Positions 23,880 to 36,038 are shown, counted from the stretch's first letter. The stretch: DNA of 64,000 bases from Paramyrothecium sp. XJ0827 (GCA_020881915.1 JAJFPB010000008.1:2418001-2482000); one strand, 5' to 3'. Program-made: numbers and translations. The notes: a model not told the origin generated them from the sequence alone.

Positions 23880-24214
23880 GAACTGTCCTTGAAGTAAGAC
23901 AGAGCGTCTCTGCTTCGTTCTCGTCATGCTCGGACATTGATTGGCTCGCTAAATCTGCCAAGAAGATGAAGTCAAGGTACAAAGGCAGGGAGCTCAACAA
24001 TTGCAATTGACACGATCCTCAATACCCTGCCGCTCGGACTCGACGGTGTCCCGGTGCTGAGTTAAAGCTCGCATCCCTCACTTCCATGGCGCCTTGGCGA
24101 GTGTTATACGACGATCTCTGCACATCGGTTCCCGGAAAACTTGGCCTCGAGTTCGGTGTGGTTGCATCACTCGGTAGTTCATAAACCCGACGGCAAATCT
24201 CCAGTGACAGCCAG

Positions 24215-24221
24215 TATAAAT
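24215..24221 (+). promoter_or_regulatory. TATA box TATAAAT of transporter gene
   Basis: 84 bases upstream of the transporter ATG. Confidence 0.5.
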
Positions 24222-24298
24222 GATGGCGGCCCACTGTTCTCAATCACAGCGACAACATCCATATCCAGTATTGGCAAAGTAACGAGGGACATGTCAAG

Positions 24299-26036
24299 AT
24301 GAACAACCAAGCCATCACTCGAAAAGACTCTGTGGCCGAGGCTGAGCACGAGGACGATGTCAAGGCCCAGCTACATTCCATCCAGGAGGCTCGGGCGGCC
24401 CTGGATGCCGAGCATGAGACCACTCTTGCGCAGGCGCTTCGCGAGAACTGGAAGGCGGCCATGTGGTCGGCCATAATCTCGCTGACAATTGTCATGGAAG
24501 GTTACGACCAGAGGTCGGTTTAATTCTTTGGATTCGTTGTGCATGACTGACAACTTCAGCCTCATGTCTAATTTCTTTGGGTATCCCACCTTTCAGAAAA
24601 AGTTTGGTTCTTATGTGAGCAATTCTTGCAGCGCCGATCAAGATATGAAGCTGATTTATAAACAGTATCCCGAAGAAGATACTTGGCAGCTCACCGGAGC
24701 TTGGCAAGCCGGTCTTCAAAACGGAACCAACGCGTGCGTCGTCATTGGCGGCTTCATCAACGGATGGGCGTCTGCGAAATACGGCTACAAGCGAGTGACG
24801 CAAGTGGCTCTCGCTCTGATGACGGGCTTCATTTTCATTTCCTTCTTCGCGGTGCGCATTGAGATGTTGCTTGTCGGCCAGATGCTTTGCGGTCTCACAT
24901 GGGGCGTTTATGCGACAACAAGCCCAGCCTACGCCTCGGAAGTGTGCCCCCTCGCACTGAGAGGCTACTTGACAGTCTACGTTAATCTTTGCTGGGCCAT
25001 GGGTCAGTTCCTGTCTTCGGGAGTGCTCCGGGGCATGCTCGAGTACGAGACAGAATGGTCATGGCGCGTGCCAATTGCCATTCAGTGGATCTGGCCTCTT
25101 CCCATCATGGTGGCCATCCACTTTGCTCCGGAATCTCCTTGGTGGCTAGCTAAGAAGGGCCGCTTTGAAGAGGCGGAGACGGCTCTCACGAAGCTCTCCA
25201 ACCGCACCCGTGAGCAATGCCGAGCAACGCTTTCCCAGATTCGTCATACCATTGCCCTCGAGTCGAGCATCCAGACGGACTCGGGCTATCTGGACTGCTT
25301 CCGCGGCACTGACCGCCGGCGAACCGAGATCTGCATGGTCGTGTTTGCTGGCCAGCAGCTGTCCGGCGCTGTCTTCGCGTACACGCCTACCTACTTCTTT
25401 CTGCAAGCAGGTATCAGCACTGAGAATGCCTTTACCATTGCCATTGGAAGCACTGCCATGGCCTTTCTGGGTACATGTGTTGCGTGGATTTTGCTGTCTT
25501 ACTTTGGCCGTCGCACTTTGTACGCGGGCGGTATCGCCATGGCCAGCGTCTCCCTTCTTATTGTCGGCATCTGCTCAGCTGCCACGAAGGCCGATTCGGC
25601 TCAGTGGGCACAAGTTGCTTTTGTTCTGGTGTGGAAGCTCATATATTCCATGACCGTTGGTCCTATCTGCTACGCCATCATCTCCGAGACTTCAGCAGTC
25701 AGGCTGCGTCCGCAAACCGTCGTCATCGCCCGCAATACGTATGCCATGACGCAGATCTGCGCCAACATTCTCAACCCGTACATGCTCAATCCCATCGAGT
25801 GGAACTTCAAAGGCAAAGCAGGCTTCTTCTGGGCGGGCACAGCAGCCTGCGTGGCCATCTGGTCATACTTCAGACTGCCGGAAACGAAGAACAGAAGCTA
25901 CGAGGAGCTGGATTTGTTGTTCCACAAGAAGATAAGTGCGAGGAAGTTCAAGGAGACGCATGTCGATCCATATAGCGAGCAGGCGACAGAAACCGTGGCA
26001 GCAGGCAATACCCAGGATTCTGGGAAAGCCTCGTGA
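24299..26036 (+). CDS. MFS sugar transporter (alpha-glucoside permease type)
   Basis: Exons 24299-24513 and 24560-26036 (intron 24514-24559, 46 nt, with an ACTGAC branch site just before the acceptor); 563 residues. Twelve-helix sugar-porter layout. The first helix ends MEGYDQS, followed by the long loop FFGYPTFQKKFG. Sugar-porter motifs seen: GWASAKYGYKR after helix 2, APESPWWLAKKGR before the central loop, YFGRRTLY in the second half and RLPETKNRSYEELD after helix 12. MEGYD, NFFGYP and the DTWQLTGAWQ stretch resemble fungal maltose/alpha-glucoside permeases (MAL/AGT type). It acts at the plasma membrane. Divergent to GH31, so the likely cargo is an alpha-linked disaccharide such as isoprimeverose or maltose; the cargo is inferred. 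Confidence 0.9.
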
Positions 26037-26874
26037 ACAACTCTGGCCGTTGAACCTGGACCAGGCTGTTCGATGCCTACCTAGTTATACCAGATACGTT
26101 GTGAGGATAATTCAATTGCTAAGCGAGGTAGTTGTCACCGGTTTTCTACCGCTGCTGCCAGGGCTAGAGGTCTTTCATTTATCTCTATAGGTCCTTAAAT
26201 ATCCCATGTTGTAATTTTATTAACGATTGTTGCATTGGCCTCTGCTACCAATCAGGCTGAAAAGGCGCGTAGGACCCAAGCTGTGAGTGCTTGGTCCCTT
26301 CGGACACATTGATGGACGAAACAGCCCAAGACTGGAATCTCATTGTGCTCAAACAAAAAGTCCATCATTTATCTGGACTGGCCCCCAATCATTAATCGTC
26401 TTGATTAGTGTTGTAATCATTTTTAGAGTACACGATTCTTCCATCCTCATAGACCTTCACATGCTCCTCGCTCCTCCAAGTGATGTAGGGTAGGCAATTT
26501 TTAGCAGTTGGCAAAGGACAGCCACGCGTAGGTACCTAGAGCCAGCAAACCACGCGCTGTAGATCGCGTTCACTTCTCCATCTCAATTCGCCTCACCAAC
26601 AATCAGGAGCATCAATCGTCTCCTTACTACATGAGTTGATGTTCAGAGCATCGAGCTGGTATGACACCTGCTCCATTCGTCCAACCAGCCTTTGATGCAA
26701 CGCATTTCTTTCAGCGTCGCGTGAAATGCTCTGTTGGCAGGACTTCCATTGGGTCTACCGCATGTGACTGGCGTTGACCCATGCTGGCTCCTCACGCTTG
26801 CTGCGTAGTGCTATATTTCAGTTGAAGGCCTCCTATAGAGTGACTCCAAGCAGGCGTGGAAGCGCTTCGATTCG
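26037..26874. other. Intergenic, no gene seen
   Basis: Between two plus-strand genes. No recognisable element. Confidence 0.5.
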
Positions 26875-28380
26875 ATGGCCGCAGCTCGTAGCATGACCAA
26901 GAGCTGGCCATTCAGAGCTCTCTATCGCCCTCCATGGCCCACGTCACCCGCTATCGCACCACGCCTTGATCCCTCAGCACTCGTTGAGGAAGAGAAAACG
27001 CCCGGGTACCATCCAGATCGCTTCTACCCGGCTCGAACAGGCGAAATCCTCCATGACAGATACCAAGTCGCGACCAAGCTGGGCTATGGCGCCAACTCCA
27101 CCGTTTGGCTTGCGCGAGACCTTGAACGGTTTGTGTCACTCTCCTGATATCCACGCCTGAGACGCGTTCTGACCGCCCAATAGCTGGCGCTGGTCGCCTG
27201 AGCGATACGTTGCTGTCAAGATCAACGCGACCCGCAAGCCTTCAGGCCGAGTAGTGCCGGCCGACAACGAATTAAACATAATGCGGCATATCTCACAAGT
27301 CAATCCGCAGCACGAAGGCTGGCACTTTGTCAGGAAACTATCCGATTCTTTCTCGCTGAGCAACGCTCAAGGGGACCGTGTCTGTCTCGTTATGGAAGCC
27401 TTGCGTGAGCCTCTGTGGCTTTATTGCACCAGATATGTCGACAGCGTCATTCCTCCAGGTGTGTTGAAGGTTCTGCTACAGATGATCCTTCATGCACTTG
27501 ATTATCTCCACTCAGAATGCGGTGTGATACACACGGGTCAGGCGAACAAGCCATTCGGCGCCATGTGGCCTCCATACTTACAACCACGCGATAGATCTAA
27601 AGCCGGACAACGTCATGGTCAAGATTGAGGACAGCTCAATTCTTGAACGAGATGCCCAAGATGAATTTCAGAATCCGTTGCCCCAAAGGCATAGCGACGG
27701 CCGCACTGTCTACCTCTCACGAAACAACTACGGGCCGCTTTCTAGGCCGACGGGAATTATCCAGATTGCGGATTTTGATCTTTCCGTCTGGACAAAGCCA
27801 GGACAAGTACACTTTGGCGCGATCCAAGGGGAGCCGTATCGGGCACCCGAGGTTATCCTCAACGCTGGATTTACTGCGTCTGCTGATATATGGAGCCTTG
27901 GGGTCATGGTATGTCTGATCCTGTTAAATGTTTGTAGTTCCAGGCAATCTCATTTTCTTATTTCTTAGTTGTGGGACCTGCTCGAAGGTAGTAAGCTCTT
28001 CAAATTCATGGCGCCCGGCGGTGCGTACGAGTATGACGATCAGGCACACCTTGGTCAAATTACAGCACTGCTCGGCCCGCCTCACCGGAGCCTGCTGGAG
28101 AATGGCCGACGAACTACAATTTTCTACGAGAGCGATGGTGAGTAGACCGCCCCGAGATTGCCCATGTCACTAAACCAGGTGTTCAGGAAACCTCAAAGAC
28201 ACTCGACGTATCCCTAGCAATCTCAGTTTTGCGACGAGTCTCAAATGCATAGGTGGCGAGGAGAAAAGAAGATTCATCCTATTCGTGAAGAAAATGCTGA
28301 AATGGCGCCCTAACGAAAGATCTACGGCAAAAGAGCTACTGGATGATCCCTGGCTGTACGAGGACTTCCCGCAGAATTAG
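26875..28380 (+). CDS. SRPK-like serine/threonine protein kinase
   Basis: Five exons: 26875-27128, 27184-27536, 27595-27908, 27969-28137, 28187-28380; 427 residues. The segment YHPDRFYPARTGEILHDRY leads into the glycine loop LGYGANSTVWLA, as in SRPKs. VAVKI gives Lys97. The catalytic loop is HTDLKPDN (201-208), restored by the phase-1 intron 27537-27594. The magnesium motif reads ADFD (262-264 DFD) instead of DFG. YRAPEVIL and ADIWSLGVM follow, and the end is STAKELLDDPWL. SRPK-family kinases phosphorylate SR proteins; fungi carry many diverged copies with unknown targets. The start is uncertain; a later Met (MTKSWPF) is in frame. The DFD and HTD variants may alter activity. Confidence 0.82.
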
Positions 28381-28662
28381 AGAGGTTGTCCTAGCCAACA
28401 TGCATTCCCAGTATGGGTGGTGGACAGCGATTTGGTGGTGATCATCTTCCAGATGGCCCTTCTTGAGGACCAGAAAATGGAGTCTCCCGCAGAATCTATC
28501 TATAATGGACACCCATGCCTATATATTGATTCTCGGTGGATCCGTTGAACAGTGCATGAATGGCCATCGCATGATGCATGAAGCCAATAAAACAAGTAGA
28601 ATCAACAGAAGAACCACGGCACCCGTCTTCTAAACAGGAAAAAAAATTGTCAAACGGTGAAA

Positions 28663-29502
28663 ATGAAAGAGCAAATAGACAGAAAATGTTTCTCGAAATT
28701 TCACCTTCTTCCGCCCGACATAAGGCGCAGTATCTGGATATGCACCCTGGCCAGCGCGACACCACGACTCCACGCCATCAAACTTAGCCTCGAGGATGAC
28801 AATCTAGCCCCTCTTGGCCTGCCGCCCCAGAGATTGACGGGCTCACGATGGAGTCACGTCTTCGTTCTGCCGGAGAAGCCGCCTCAGAAGTCCCAGTGCC
28901 ATCCTGAAGATGAGCAGCTTAAGCCAACCATGTCGCCGCTCGCGGAGTCGACTTTGACGCCGCGCCGCATCGCCGCAGTGTGCCACGAGTCGAGAAGCCT
29001 CGTCTTGAAACTGCTGCCCAACATGCTGCACTTCTACTACCGTCGGGGAAAGAGAGAGAAGCCGGGGATTCTGCGGTACAATGCGGACAACGACACTATC
29101 TACCTGTGTCTCGATAGCACTGCCCGCCCGCCCTTCACTACGCGTCACGAGCCCACTCTCCGTTCGTTATTGCAGATTCGAAGACTGGCTCTGGAAATGC
29201 ACCCGCTCGATCCGGCGGTCGATATCCTGCTGGCGCGCAGATGTCGCCGTCTTCGCCACCTCTCCTTTTACGTGTGGCAGACTCTGAATTGGCAGATTGA
29301 CGCAAAGAGATTCGATCGGGGAACGCTCTACAAGATGATGGGATCAGAGGTTCGGCAGGATCATTACATTGTATTGAGCAAGCAGGGTTCTCATGGGGTT
29401 TGCTCCAGTCTAAGTGTCCGCGACATACTCGAAGGAGACGATGCTGAGAGCGGCAAGGACAGCAAGCTAGAGCCCATCCAATCAATAATGGTAAAGGCAT
29501 AG
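28663..29502 (+). CDS. 2EXR-domain protein
   Basis: Single exon, 279 residues. CFSKFHLLPPDIRRSIWICTL near the N-terminus matches the 2EXR (F-box-like) motif found in many fungal proteins of unknown function, followed by TPRRIAAVCHESRSLVLK, the usual second conserved block. LHFYYRRGKREKPGILRYNADNDTIYL is the typical strand region. No transmembrane segment. The start at 28663 is the first ATG; a GTG six bases upstream is in frame. It may act in protein-protein contacts, but no partner is known. Confidence 0.75.
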   Translation: MKEQIDRKCFSKFHLLPPDIRRSIWICTLASATPRLHAIKLSLEDDNLAPLGLPPQRLTGSRWSHVFVLPEKPPQKSQCHPEDEQLKPTMSPLAESTLTPRRIAAVCHESRSLVLKLLPNMLHFYYRRGKREKPGILRYNADNDTIYLCLDSTARPPFTTRHEPTLRSLLQIRRLALEMHPLDPAVDILLARRCRRLRHLSFYVWQTLNWQIDAKRFDRGTLYKMMGSEVRQDHYIVLSKQGSHGVCSSLSVRDILEGDDAESGKDSKLEPIQSIMVKA

Positions 29503-29893
29503 GCCTTTACAAAACGGGAATCAATGGGACATGAAGGGACGACTTGGCGCAAAAGGTGGAAAAGATACGTTTATGTATGGTACGGGCTATACAGACTACA
29601 ATTAAATGCATGTATGGGTATCGACTGTTGGATATTAAAGCTTTAGATTATGGGGTTCGCTTATTCTCTGACCACCTTATGGCCAGCCAAATTCTGCAAA
29701 TTTTTGCTTCAATCATCGAGTATAGCTAATTGAGAGGAAGGAGAACCTGTTGACCGAGACGATCAAGTGTCACCGCTCAATCAGGCCCTGCCATGAACTG
29801 ACTGCAAAATCGCCGCCACACCACGCATACCAATGCTGCAGGACAATAATCATAGTTCTATATGAGACTTTTCCCATATACATTCAGTTGTGC
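29503..29893. other. Convergent intergenic region
   Basis: Lies between the 3' ends of the 2EXR and HET genes. A short frame (29544-29729) is not supported. Confidence 0.5.
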
Positions 29894-32571
29894 CTATACT
29901 AAGAATATAGGAGAAACTCCACTATTTCCAAAATAATTGTCGAGTTGCTTCAGCCATTCCTCACCCACGTCCCGCATCTTCTCAAATGCCTCGTTGATCT
30001 GTGAGTATTCGGCTACGTCCATAAACTTTGGATTCGACCTGAATTCATGTTCGAAACGTGCACATTTGACGAGGTTCTGCACCGTCAGCCGAGGTGCACT
30101 GTCAAACATCCCACTACTCTTCCAAGGGATGACAGAGCTGGCGTGTATGTACCAGTCTTCCTCGAGAGGCTGCAGAACGGCGTATATAATATCGTGAGGC
30201 AGGCTGCCGCCACTTGATTCGGGTAGGCTGAGCTCCCCATCCATTGCACCGTGGAGGAAACAGTCTCCTACCAGACTGAATGAGCGGGCGTACTTGTCCA
30301 CAAGGTCGGAGTTGCCTGGGAACCTGCCTGAGAACTCAATGCTGACACTGCTTGCAGCCTGTGTAGGTCGGAGGATGAACGGCAATCTACCGCCGGGGAG
30401 TATGTAGATTTGGTCTGACTCCTGGAGAGATGATGGCCCCAGGCCGAAGCGGCCGTCGTGGGTGATAAAAATTGACCGATTGGTCAGGGACAACTGAAGT
30501 GCCTTGTTGAATGAGTCTATCGTCCGACCATCAAGCTCAGCACTTTGATCGGAACATAGATCATCACATCTCCATAGCGCCCTCTCCAGCCAGGCTCCTA
30601 GCATGTCCCGATCTCTTCTGCTGACTCTGGAGACTCCCTCATCTGTTATTTTGACACCCGAGACAAGTGTGGCGGCAAACGCGGCAATATTTTTCGGGTC
30701 GCCAAGCCCTCTTGTCTGAACAACCTCCTCAGTGAACCACGCAGATATCTCGCGACTGACTGTTTCCAGGTCGGTAACCGAATAGACTGGCCCAAATCTC
30801 CTGGCCACCCACCCAACATACCGACCCCTCATTGCTAGGCACCCCTTCGAACTCTCTTCGTACCACGCTGGGTCTACGATGACGGAGTTCCAGTTCGCCA
30901 GGCTGCTGTGGCGACCTTCGGGGTGACAAAGCGTGATTAGCCTGTTGCAGACATTCGCTATGCGTTTACCAATATCAATTTTCTCTTCAATTCTGTAATA
31001 AATCATTCCTAGTTCGCGCTGGCGCTCTTCTTCAAGTCTGATGTCGATCGAATTCTTGTACTTCTCCAGCGGTGAAGCAAAGCGTGATGAAAGAAGATAG
31101 AAACGGTTCTTTTTACCTTCCAAGTTGTTGGCCAGCTTTACCATTTCACCTTCAACATAGGTCAGTCTCTCCGTAGAAATAGATAGGCCCTCTGTTATTT
31201 CAGAGGAGGGGAGGAAACGAGTTCCGGGCCACGAAGACGCTTTAGCTATCAAGGGCTCCGCACCGCCGCAAGCATTGTACATGCTGAACAGATCAGCTCG
31301 CCTGCGATCGTGCTCTTCAACCGTAGCGCTGAAGTCCGGAACCCATGATGGTAGATCTTGTCTCCCTTTGCGGCCGAGATCTCCTCCAAGAGCAGAAAGT
31401 GACTTTTCCTTATTGATCATCTTGAGCACCGAAATCTTGTACACTGTGATGTCATCCCATCGATAATCAGGTTGGATACCGCTGTTCAGCTCCGTCAGAC
31501 CTAGAAGCGCATAAATCTTATCTCGGTTATCCGAGGCCCGGCGATTACTGAAGTGCCTGGCAAGTGGGAGCAGAGTTAGCCTCTGATTCCCTATCCAGAG
31601 TTGACGGAAGTGGTCGAGGTCCGTGACCCGCGATAGGAGCTTCAGGACTTTCAGATCCTCAGTCGCCACATGATTACTGATTTGACTTGGCATGTTGCTT
31701 TGCTCAAAGAGCCTTGCAACGGACGTGAACATCTCCCATGGGGCGGAAGCATTTCCGTATTGGATGACCAGAGACTGGGCCACGACGGCTTCCTGAACAA
31801 CCCATATCCGGTCCCACCAGCGACGTGTGAGCATGTTCCGCAACGCCTCAAACACAACCGTCAAAAAGGTACGTGGTACGCCTTCGAGACGTTCGCATGC
31901 AGTAGACAAGCTCGACGAACGCGAAAAAATGCTTATGAGGCAGAAGATGTCAACAGGTGACGCTACGCTCCGTGGTCTCGGGGAACGCCAGGCGGATAAG
32001 CGCGCCTTTGTATAGACGTCATCGGTGCTGTCGCCTTGGAACGAGATGCCTTGCTCAAACGTTCTTTTCCTGGAATACCGTTGCTTTTCATTTAGTAGCC
32101 CGTCGCCGAGGAATATTAGTACGGCAGTTGCTTGACTGTAGATCTCGCACATTTTGGCGACTTGTGACGAGCGCTCATCGGGCTTGCTCTGATCGATGCA
32201 CTAATAGGACTCAGTAAATGTGGCTTCTTCTATGATGAAAGCGTGCTCACGATTGCATCAACCCAGAGAACCACAGGCTTGTCTAGTTGTCGAACATAAC
32301 GCAGTGCGCGCTCGAGGTTTGCTGTCACACTGACTAGACAGTCATTCACCGTGACCCATACCTGCTCGCGGCTGGGCAAGCCCCACGCATAGGACAAAGC
32401 CTGGTAGTCAAACAGCGGCTGCCCTCGGACTTGAAGCACCCGGAAGAGCTCGCACCGAATGTCGTCCGTCCATCGCCCGGGCATCAAAGCCAACAGGCGA
32501 ATTTCATTGTCTTGTAACACAGTTGTGTAAGGTTTCCGTGTTTTGGAAAAGTACTTGGTGTCAAGCGCCAT
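29894..32571 (-). CDS. HET-domain (heterokaryon incompatibility) protein
   Basis: Exons 32571-32251 and 32200-29894; 875 residues. HET domain at the N-terminus: NEIRLLALMPG, then YQALSYAWG. The intron (32250-32201) sits within WVDAICIDQ, whose splicing restores this hallmark; QATAVLIFLGDG and RRWWDRIWVVQEAV follow, with FSNRRASDNRDKIYALLGL at the end of the domain. The rest (about 550 residues) is a long, poorly conserved C-terminal region ending with strand-rich repeats (HDIIYAVLQPLEEDWYIHAS). HET proteins trigger cell death after non-self contact. Translation start chosen at the first in-frame ATG. Confidence 0.88.
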
Positions 32572-33600
32572 GTCAATAGTGCCGATCCGTATTGTGATGG
32601 AGTGAAGGCCTGACGAAGTCTCATCAAGGTTAAAGGCGGAATATTGGCATAACCGATTCAATCAAACTGGTCAGGCTTATTATGTGGCGTCAAACAGATC
32701 CCCGGTCCCATTCCAGAGGCGCAGCGCTGCATGAGCATCTGACAGGGCGGCTCCATAGGGCAAACGACCTCATCTCTGAACAGCACAGCCACGACAAATA
32801 AACCACTCAATGCAACTCCGCAGATACAGTTCCGAATTGTAGCCAATTGCAGCGCACAACGTGTGCAGCCAAACTGCACCTGAGCTAGGCATCCATCCGC
32901 TCCATTCGTGTAAGTCTCGAGGGGTATCCTGGAAAGATGTGCTGATTGATGCTGGAAAAAGGGTCCCTTGGGTTTTTCTTGGGAGACTTCCCCAAAATCA
33001 AGAACACTATTTGCAACGTGAGGCCTTAATAACAACGAAAACAATCCGATGTAAAGCTAAATGTTGGGCCAATAGCCCTTGCACATGATTGGGAACGAGC
33101 AAACATCTGGGACATATCGCTGGGATGCCTCTATAAGCTTATACTTGAAGGCGGCCTGTTCTTTGGCCCACTTAACCATCCATTCGTATGGGGCAGCCAA
33201 AGAGCAAGGGCACGCGAGGTCATATAAAGGGGGCGTTGAGGAGCAATCACGAACCCAAAGAGATGCAAAACCCTTGAACCTCTCATCATGTTTTACGACA
33301 TCACTCCGTGGGAGAGCAAGCTGCCAACTGCATCATACCAATCATCTAAGAATTCACAGTATTAGTCTGACAGAAATTCAGTTCAAAGAGAACCGCAGAA
33401 TTGTGTGGTGGGATACTACACGCCGAGCACACACGAAATCAATTTTCTCAAACGAACTGCCAGGTCATCCTCAACTTCCAATTCTCATTATCATTTCACT
33501 CATTTTCCGTGACAACGCCTCCGCCATTGAAACCATCTTCTCCCCACTCAGACTACAGCTCATTCTCGTTGACTTTCACTTTCCCTTTCTTGAGTGGCCA
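32572..33600. other. Intergenic, no supported gene
   Basis: A minus-strand frame 32658-33044 and plus-strand frames 33079-33606 lack domains and good context. Includes the upstream region of the HET gene. Confidence 0.45.
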
Positions 33601-34284
33601 CTATGAGAGCTTCTTTGCCTTGGACTGTTCGTACGTCCAACTTGCAATCAGATCCATCAGCTGCGGCGACAATGCATCGTATGACTCGAGCCCCAACGAC
33701 TTGAAACGGTCGCGAACCTTGCCAACCTCCGCAGGTGGGTAGCCCTGCTCGATGATGGACGACACGAACGCTGCGAACTGTGGTTCCTGCCACCCATCTT
33801 CGTCGGACAGCTCGGTGTGTACAAAGTCAAGTCCGTGGAACGCATGGGGCTTTTCGATGCGGCCGTACAGGTGCACGCCGCACTCCACGCAGGCGTGTCG
33901 CTGGATGGCCGCTGACTCGTCGACGATGCGGAGCTTGTGGGAATTCGCCGTCACTTCGAGCTGGTCGCGCGGGACTACACCCACAATAGAGAAGACGGCA
34001 CCTTCAGGCTTCCAGCATTTGGAGCAGCCGCAGGCGTGGTTGTGCAAGACGTTGCTCTTGAGTTCAACTTCTACTGGGTCGAAGCGACAGTGGCAGCGCA
34101 GTCGACCACCCTGTTGATCCTTGGAGCCGCGCTTGACTCCAGAATCGATGGTGGGATGCAGGTTGACAGACGTGGCGGTCATGTTTCTTTTCCTAAGTCG
34201 ATTGACGAGGACGGCGGCTGCGACAACGGAGAAGAGTAGCGCGGTGGTCGAAGCAAGCTTCTTGTTGCGAATCGTGGTAGTCAT
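33601..34284 (-). CDS. GFA/CENP-V-like zinc protein with N-terminal membrane segment
   Basis: Single exon; first ATG at 34284 ([10 protein letters not shown]), 227 residues. A hydrophobic stretch ([20 protein letters not shown]) precedes the domain. Zinc ligands seen in order: [28 protein letters not shown]. This is the pattern of putative S-(hydroxymethyl)glutathione synthase (Gfa), which binds two zinc ions and was proposed to speed formaldehyde-glutathione adduct formation. [11 protein letters not shown] and the C-terminal helix are typical. The conventional Gfa start is the internal Met at about 34184 (MTATSVNLH), so the N-terminal anchor may be real or an alternative start. Confidence 0.85.
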   Translation of the reverse strand: MTTTIRNKKLASTTALLFSVVAAAVLVNRLRKRNMTATSVNLHPTIDSGVKRGSKDQQGGRLRCHCRFDPVEVELKSNVLHNHACGCSKCWKPEGAVFSIVGVVPRDQLEVTANSHKLRIVDESAAIQRHACVECGVHLYGRIEKPHAFHGLDFVHTELSDEDGWQEPQFAAFVSSIIEQGYPPAEVGKVRDRFKSLGLESYDALSPQLMDLIASWTYEQSKAKKLS

Positions 34285-35685
34285 GATGAGGAACGGATTC
34301 AATGTCTGTTTTTAACGCCCCGTAGATGAGATTGAATGAAGGACAAAGTGCGATCACGACATTCAGATTCCAGCTTTGTATGAGACCATTCCATCCGTCG
34401 CCTTCGGATCATTGCCGACGGCGGTTGATTCCCGAGAAAACTGCGCACACGGGCCCCGCCCCGGCCATTGTTCCCTATGGAGGGAATCACCACTCCACCA
34501 AAGTCTGCGATGAGAGGCCAGGAATCAGCTTGTCAACCCGGTGTAGCGGTAACGGTTCCGAGAGGTGTTTCGCCGGTAACAGTTGAACAGGCTACAACTG
34601 ATTACAAGCAATGCCGATTTACATCCGGTTCTACGAGGCTTGGCTTAAGGACTAGACTAGGTAGTCTTAGTTTCATTCAACGTCCCCGCGCGTCGATCAC
34701 CTCGGCAGACCTACCATTTGCCTACTGACCATGATTGCAGAGGAGAATCCGGGGTAAGGGCGGCACGGAAAGTGTATGCAGCAAGGGGGCTGAGCTCAGA
34801 ATGGCACTGCATGACACCATCTTTCTTCCTGGTGGCCCTGATCCCTCTCCTCTGGTTAGAAGTAGTGGAGAAACCAATATGCCTAGAGCTATAACAGCAA
34901 ACGGTCATCGCCAAGCCCGGGCCGTTCCGTAAATCATACCGATAAGCTTCCTATCAGTGGAGGGCGGATTCAACTCCGTCCACGTGAGCGGCCAGATGTC
35001 CGTACGTCCGTCTGACCCCGATATCACGTTGCAGTAATTGCTCATTAATTGAGACGTCCTAGTATTCTTTATAAAGAGAGAACCTTGCCGGTCTTGAATA
35101 CAAAAATGTGTTAAAAATGCTTGAACTTCCTGGCCAAGGTAATCGCACAGCCATTCACACAACGGTATATCACGGCGATTTGTACCTTCGGTATTGGTCA
35201 GTAGGGAAGACGCGCAGTGGCCAAACGAGCTACCAACTGGGTTTGGTATTTTCCCTTGAGGAGGACTCCGTGGAAATGAGTTGAACACATTGGGTGCTTG
35301 GATCACTGACAGTATCGCGCGGTCAAGGCTCATGTGAAGTCCGATTGTTGGATATGATGCTTCAATAGCTCCCTGTATGCAGTAACTCTTCGACGCACTG
35401 TTCCCAAGATATTAACCTTCAAGGGCACATGATAAGCATAAGACAGATAAGGGAGTCTGAGGGTATAATTTCGCCCAGTGGCTACTCAGCCTTTGTGTTT
35501 CCTTAAGCGTTTTTGCAACTATTCAAGCATGAACAGACAATGTCAAGGGGCAAGAGAATGAGCCAGAAAGCCTGAAGCACTGCAACCAGTGACATTTTAT
35601 TTGTCCAAACAAGAGCCTTATGAACGTGCTATCTTGCGATATTTTTTTGTAGAGAGATTCCTCCACTCAGACCCCCATCTGCAAT
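34285..35685. other. Intergenic, no supported gene
   Basis: The longest frame is minus-strand 34905-35333, about 140 codons, with no recognisable domain. Nothing else seen. Confidence 0.4.
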
Positions 35686-36038
35686 TCAGTGGCATGTTCC
35701 CAGCGGCATGCCTGCCTCCTCATACATGTAGCACCCTGAACTACAGAAACTACCGGCCCACCATTGTCCGTTTAGTCCCATGTTGAACACAGTATTCCAC
35801 TCTCGTCCATCACAAGTGTCGCTTCGTCCACATGTCAGCTTGGCAATGTCACTCTGCACTTTGCCTAGACGGAGACGAAAAAGAGTCAGTCGCTGCTTGT
35901 TTTTATCATGTCGTGTGCGCACGTACCTCCATAATTGACGAGCCAGTGGCCGCAGACATGGGGGTATCTAGGTCCCACAGGTCCAGCAGACACGCCGACA
36001 CAGGCGGCGGTAAGGATAGAAAGAGTGAGGAGCTTCAT
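35686..36038 (-). CDS. Small secreted cysteine-containing protein
   Basis: Two exons not visible as one frame: 36038-35927 and 35864-35686; intron 35926-35865 (GTACGT...TCTAG, 62 nt). 96 residues. Signal peptide MKLLTLSILTAACVGVSA, mature start about GPVGPRYP. The mature part has six cysteines (VCGHW, LTCGRSDTC, SFCSSGC, GTCH) and no transmembrane segment. A TATA box (TATAAAAGG) sits 110 bases upstream of the ATG. Typical profile of a fungal candidate effector or small antimicrobial-type protein; no family recognised. Unlike the pair at 56-58 kb in cysteine pattern. Confidence 0.72.

Larger units (their letters stand above)
23473..24298. promoter_or_regulatory. Shared divergent promoter of GH31 and sugar transporter
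   Basis: 826 bases between the two start codons. Contains an XlnR-like motif and paired CreA-like sites (annotated separately) and a TATA element near the transporter. This suggests joint induction by xylose-type sugars and glucose repression; inferred from motifs only. Confidence 0.5.

Noticed and set aside
12989..26036. Secondary-metabolite gene cluster around the P450
   Set aside because: No PKS, NRPS, terpene cyclase, tailoring set or pathway regulator found; the P450 itself is dead.
32658..33044. Minus-strand frame upstream of the HET gene
   Set aside because: No domain, no link by splicing to the HET gene; likely chance.
34905..35333. Minus-strand frame of about 140 codons
   Set aside because: No recognisable motif and no supporting signals.
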